A stretch of DNA of 14,473 nucleotides, from positions 1-14,473 of the forward strand of contig CAKZLA010000106.1 in NCBI GenBank assembly GCA_937124525.1. Direction: 5' to 3'. Position 1 is the first letter of the stretch; each line of letters starts with the position of its first letter. The notes beneath the pieces were generated by a model. The model searched no databases. It was not told the DNA's origin and was given only the letters and a program-made list of their open reading frames with translations. Made by a program: the position numbers and the translations under genes. This document shows, piece after piece, positions 14,436 to 14,473 of the stretch. This DNA comes from an uncultured Desulfobacterium sp. GTDB lineage: Bacteria > Desulfobacterota > Desulfobacteria > Desulfobacterales > Desulfobacteraceae.

Positions 14436-14473
14436 TCAAGCTCTTTCTTTAAAAAATTCGGTAACGCCTTTAT
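14436..14473 (-). CDS. last codons of a minus-strand gene entering from the right
   Basis: One minus-strand frame from the window edge reads KGVTEFFKERA and then TGA (14438-14436), 23 bases before the terminator stem. A stop so placed, with a helix-like charged tail, fits a real carboxy end. The product cannot be identified from eleven residues. Confidence 0.4.
   Translation of the reverse strand, partial: KGVTEFFKERA

Noticed and set aside
1..14473. CRISPR array, tRNA, rRNA, insertion sequence or prophage genes
   Set aside because: No regularly spaced repeats, no cloverleaf with CCA-type end, no rRNA-like stretches and no transposase, integrase or phage structural motifs were seen on either strand.

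Overview
The window looks like a chromosomal stretch from an anaerobic Desulfobacterota-type bacterium (Desulfobacteraceae-like). This rests on the gene mix (stand-alone two-domain phosphate acetyltransferase, a relic of a delta-proteobacterial acetyl-CoA hydrolase/transferase, an AarF/ABC1 kinase next to a phasin-like helical protein, Lrp/AsnC regulator) and on moderate GC judged by eye. The taxon is an inference; nothing in the sequence fixes it. No rRNA, tRNA, CRISPR array, prophage or insertion sequence was seen.

Layout, left to right. At 1-432 (minus) lies the N-terminal part of an SLC12-like amino acid/cation-chloride permease, cut by the window edge. A full-length phosphate acetyltransferase (pta) follows on the same strand, with no acetate kinase beside it. 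From 2.6 to 4.2 kb the DNA is decayed: a 5'-deleted, frameshifted mgtE tail and a 75-codon acetyl-CoA hydrolase head that keeps its Shine-Dalgarno site flank an intact UPF0316 membrane protein. A DUF2062 membrane protein (minus) then diverges from a Na/phosphate cotransporter with a PhoU-like tail (plus).

The centre (6.8-10.2 kb) is the most interesting part. A plus-strand plant-type asparaginase/isoaspartyl peptidase is followed after one base by the first ~30 codons of a cyanophycinase-like gene, which is cut off where it meets a convergent minus-strand operon. That operon is rimB (retropepsin-like protease), rimK (ATP-grasp glutamate ligase) and an aspartoacylase/succinylglutamate desuccinylase-family metallohydrolase. 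The first two overlap by ATGA and the third starts one base after rimK. Together they look like a write-and-erase module for amino acid tails, beside the remains of a beta-aspartyl peptide (cyanophycin-like) breakdown pathway.

The right part (10.3-14.1 kb, all minus) holds a TTG-started AarF/ABC1/UbiB-type atypical kinase, a palindrome-rich gap with a perfect 15-bp inverted repeat, a 377-residue amphipathic-helix protein resembling DUF6781/phasins, and an Lrp/AsnC regulator. The last 130 bases carry a hairpin upstream of the regulator, a very strong G8/C8 intrinsic terminator and the probable last codons of a minus-strand gene entering from the right.
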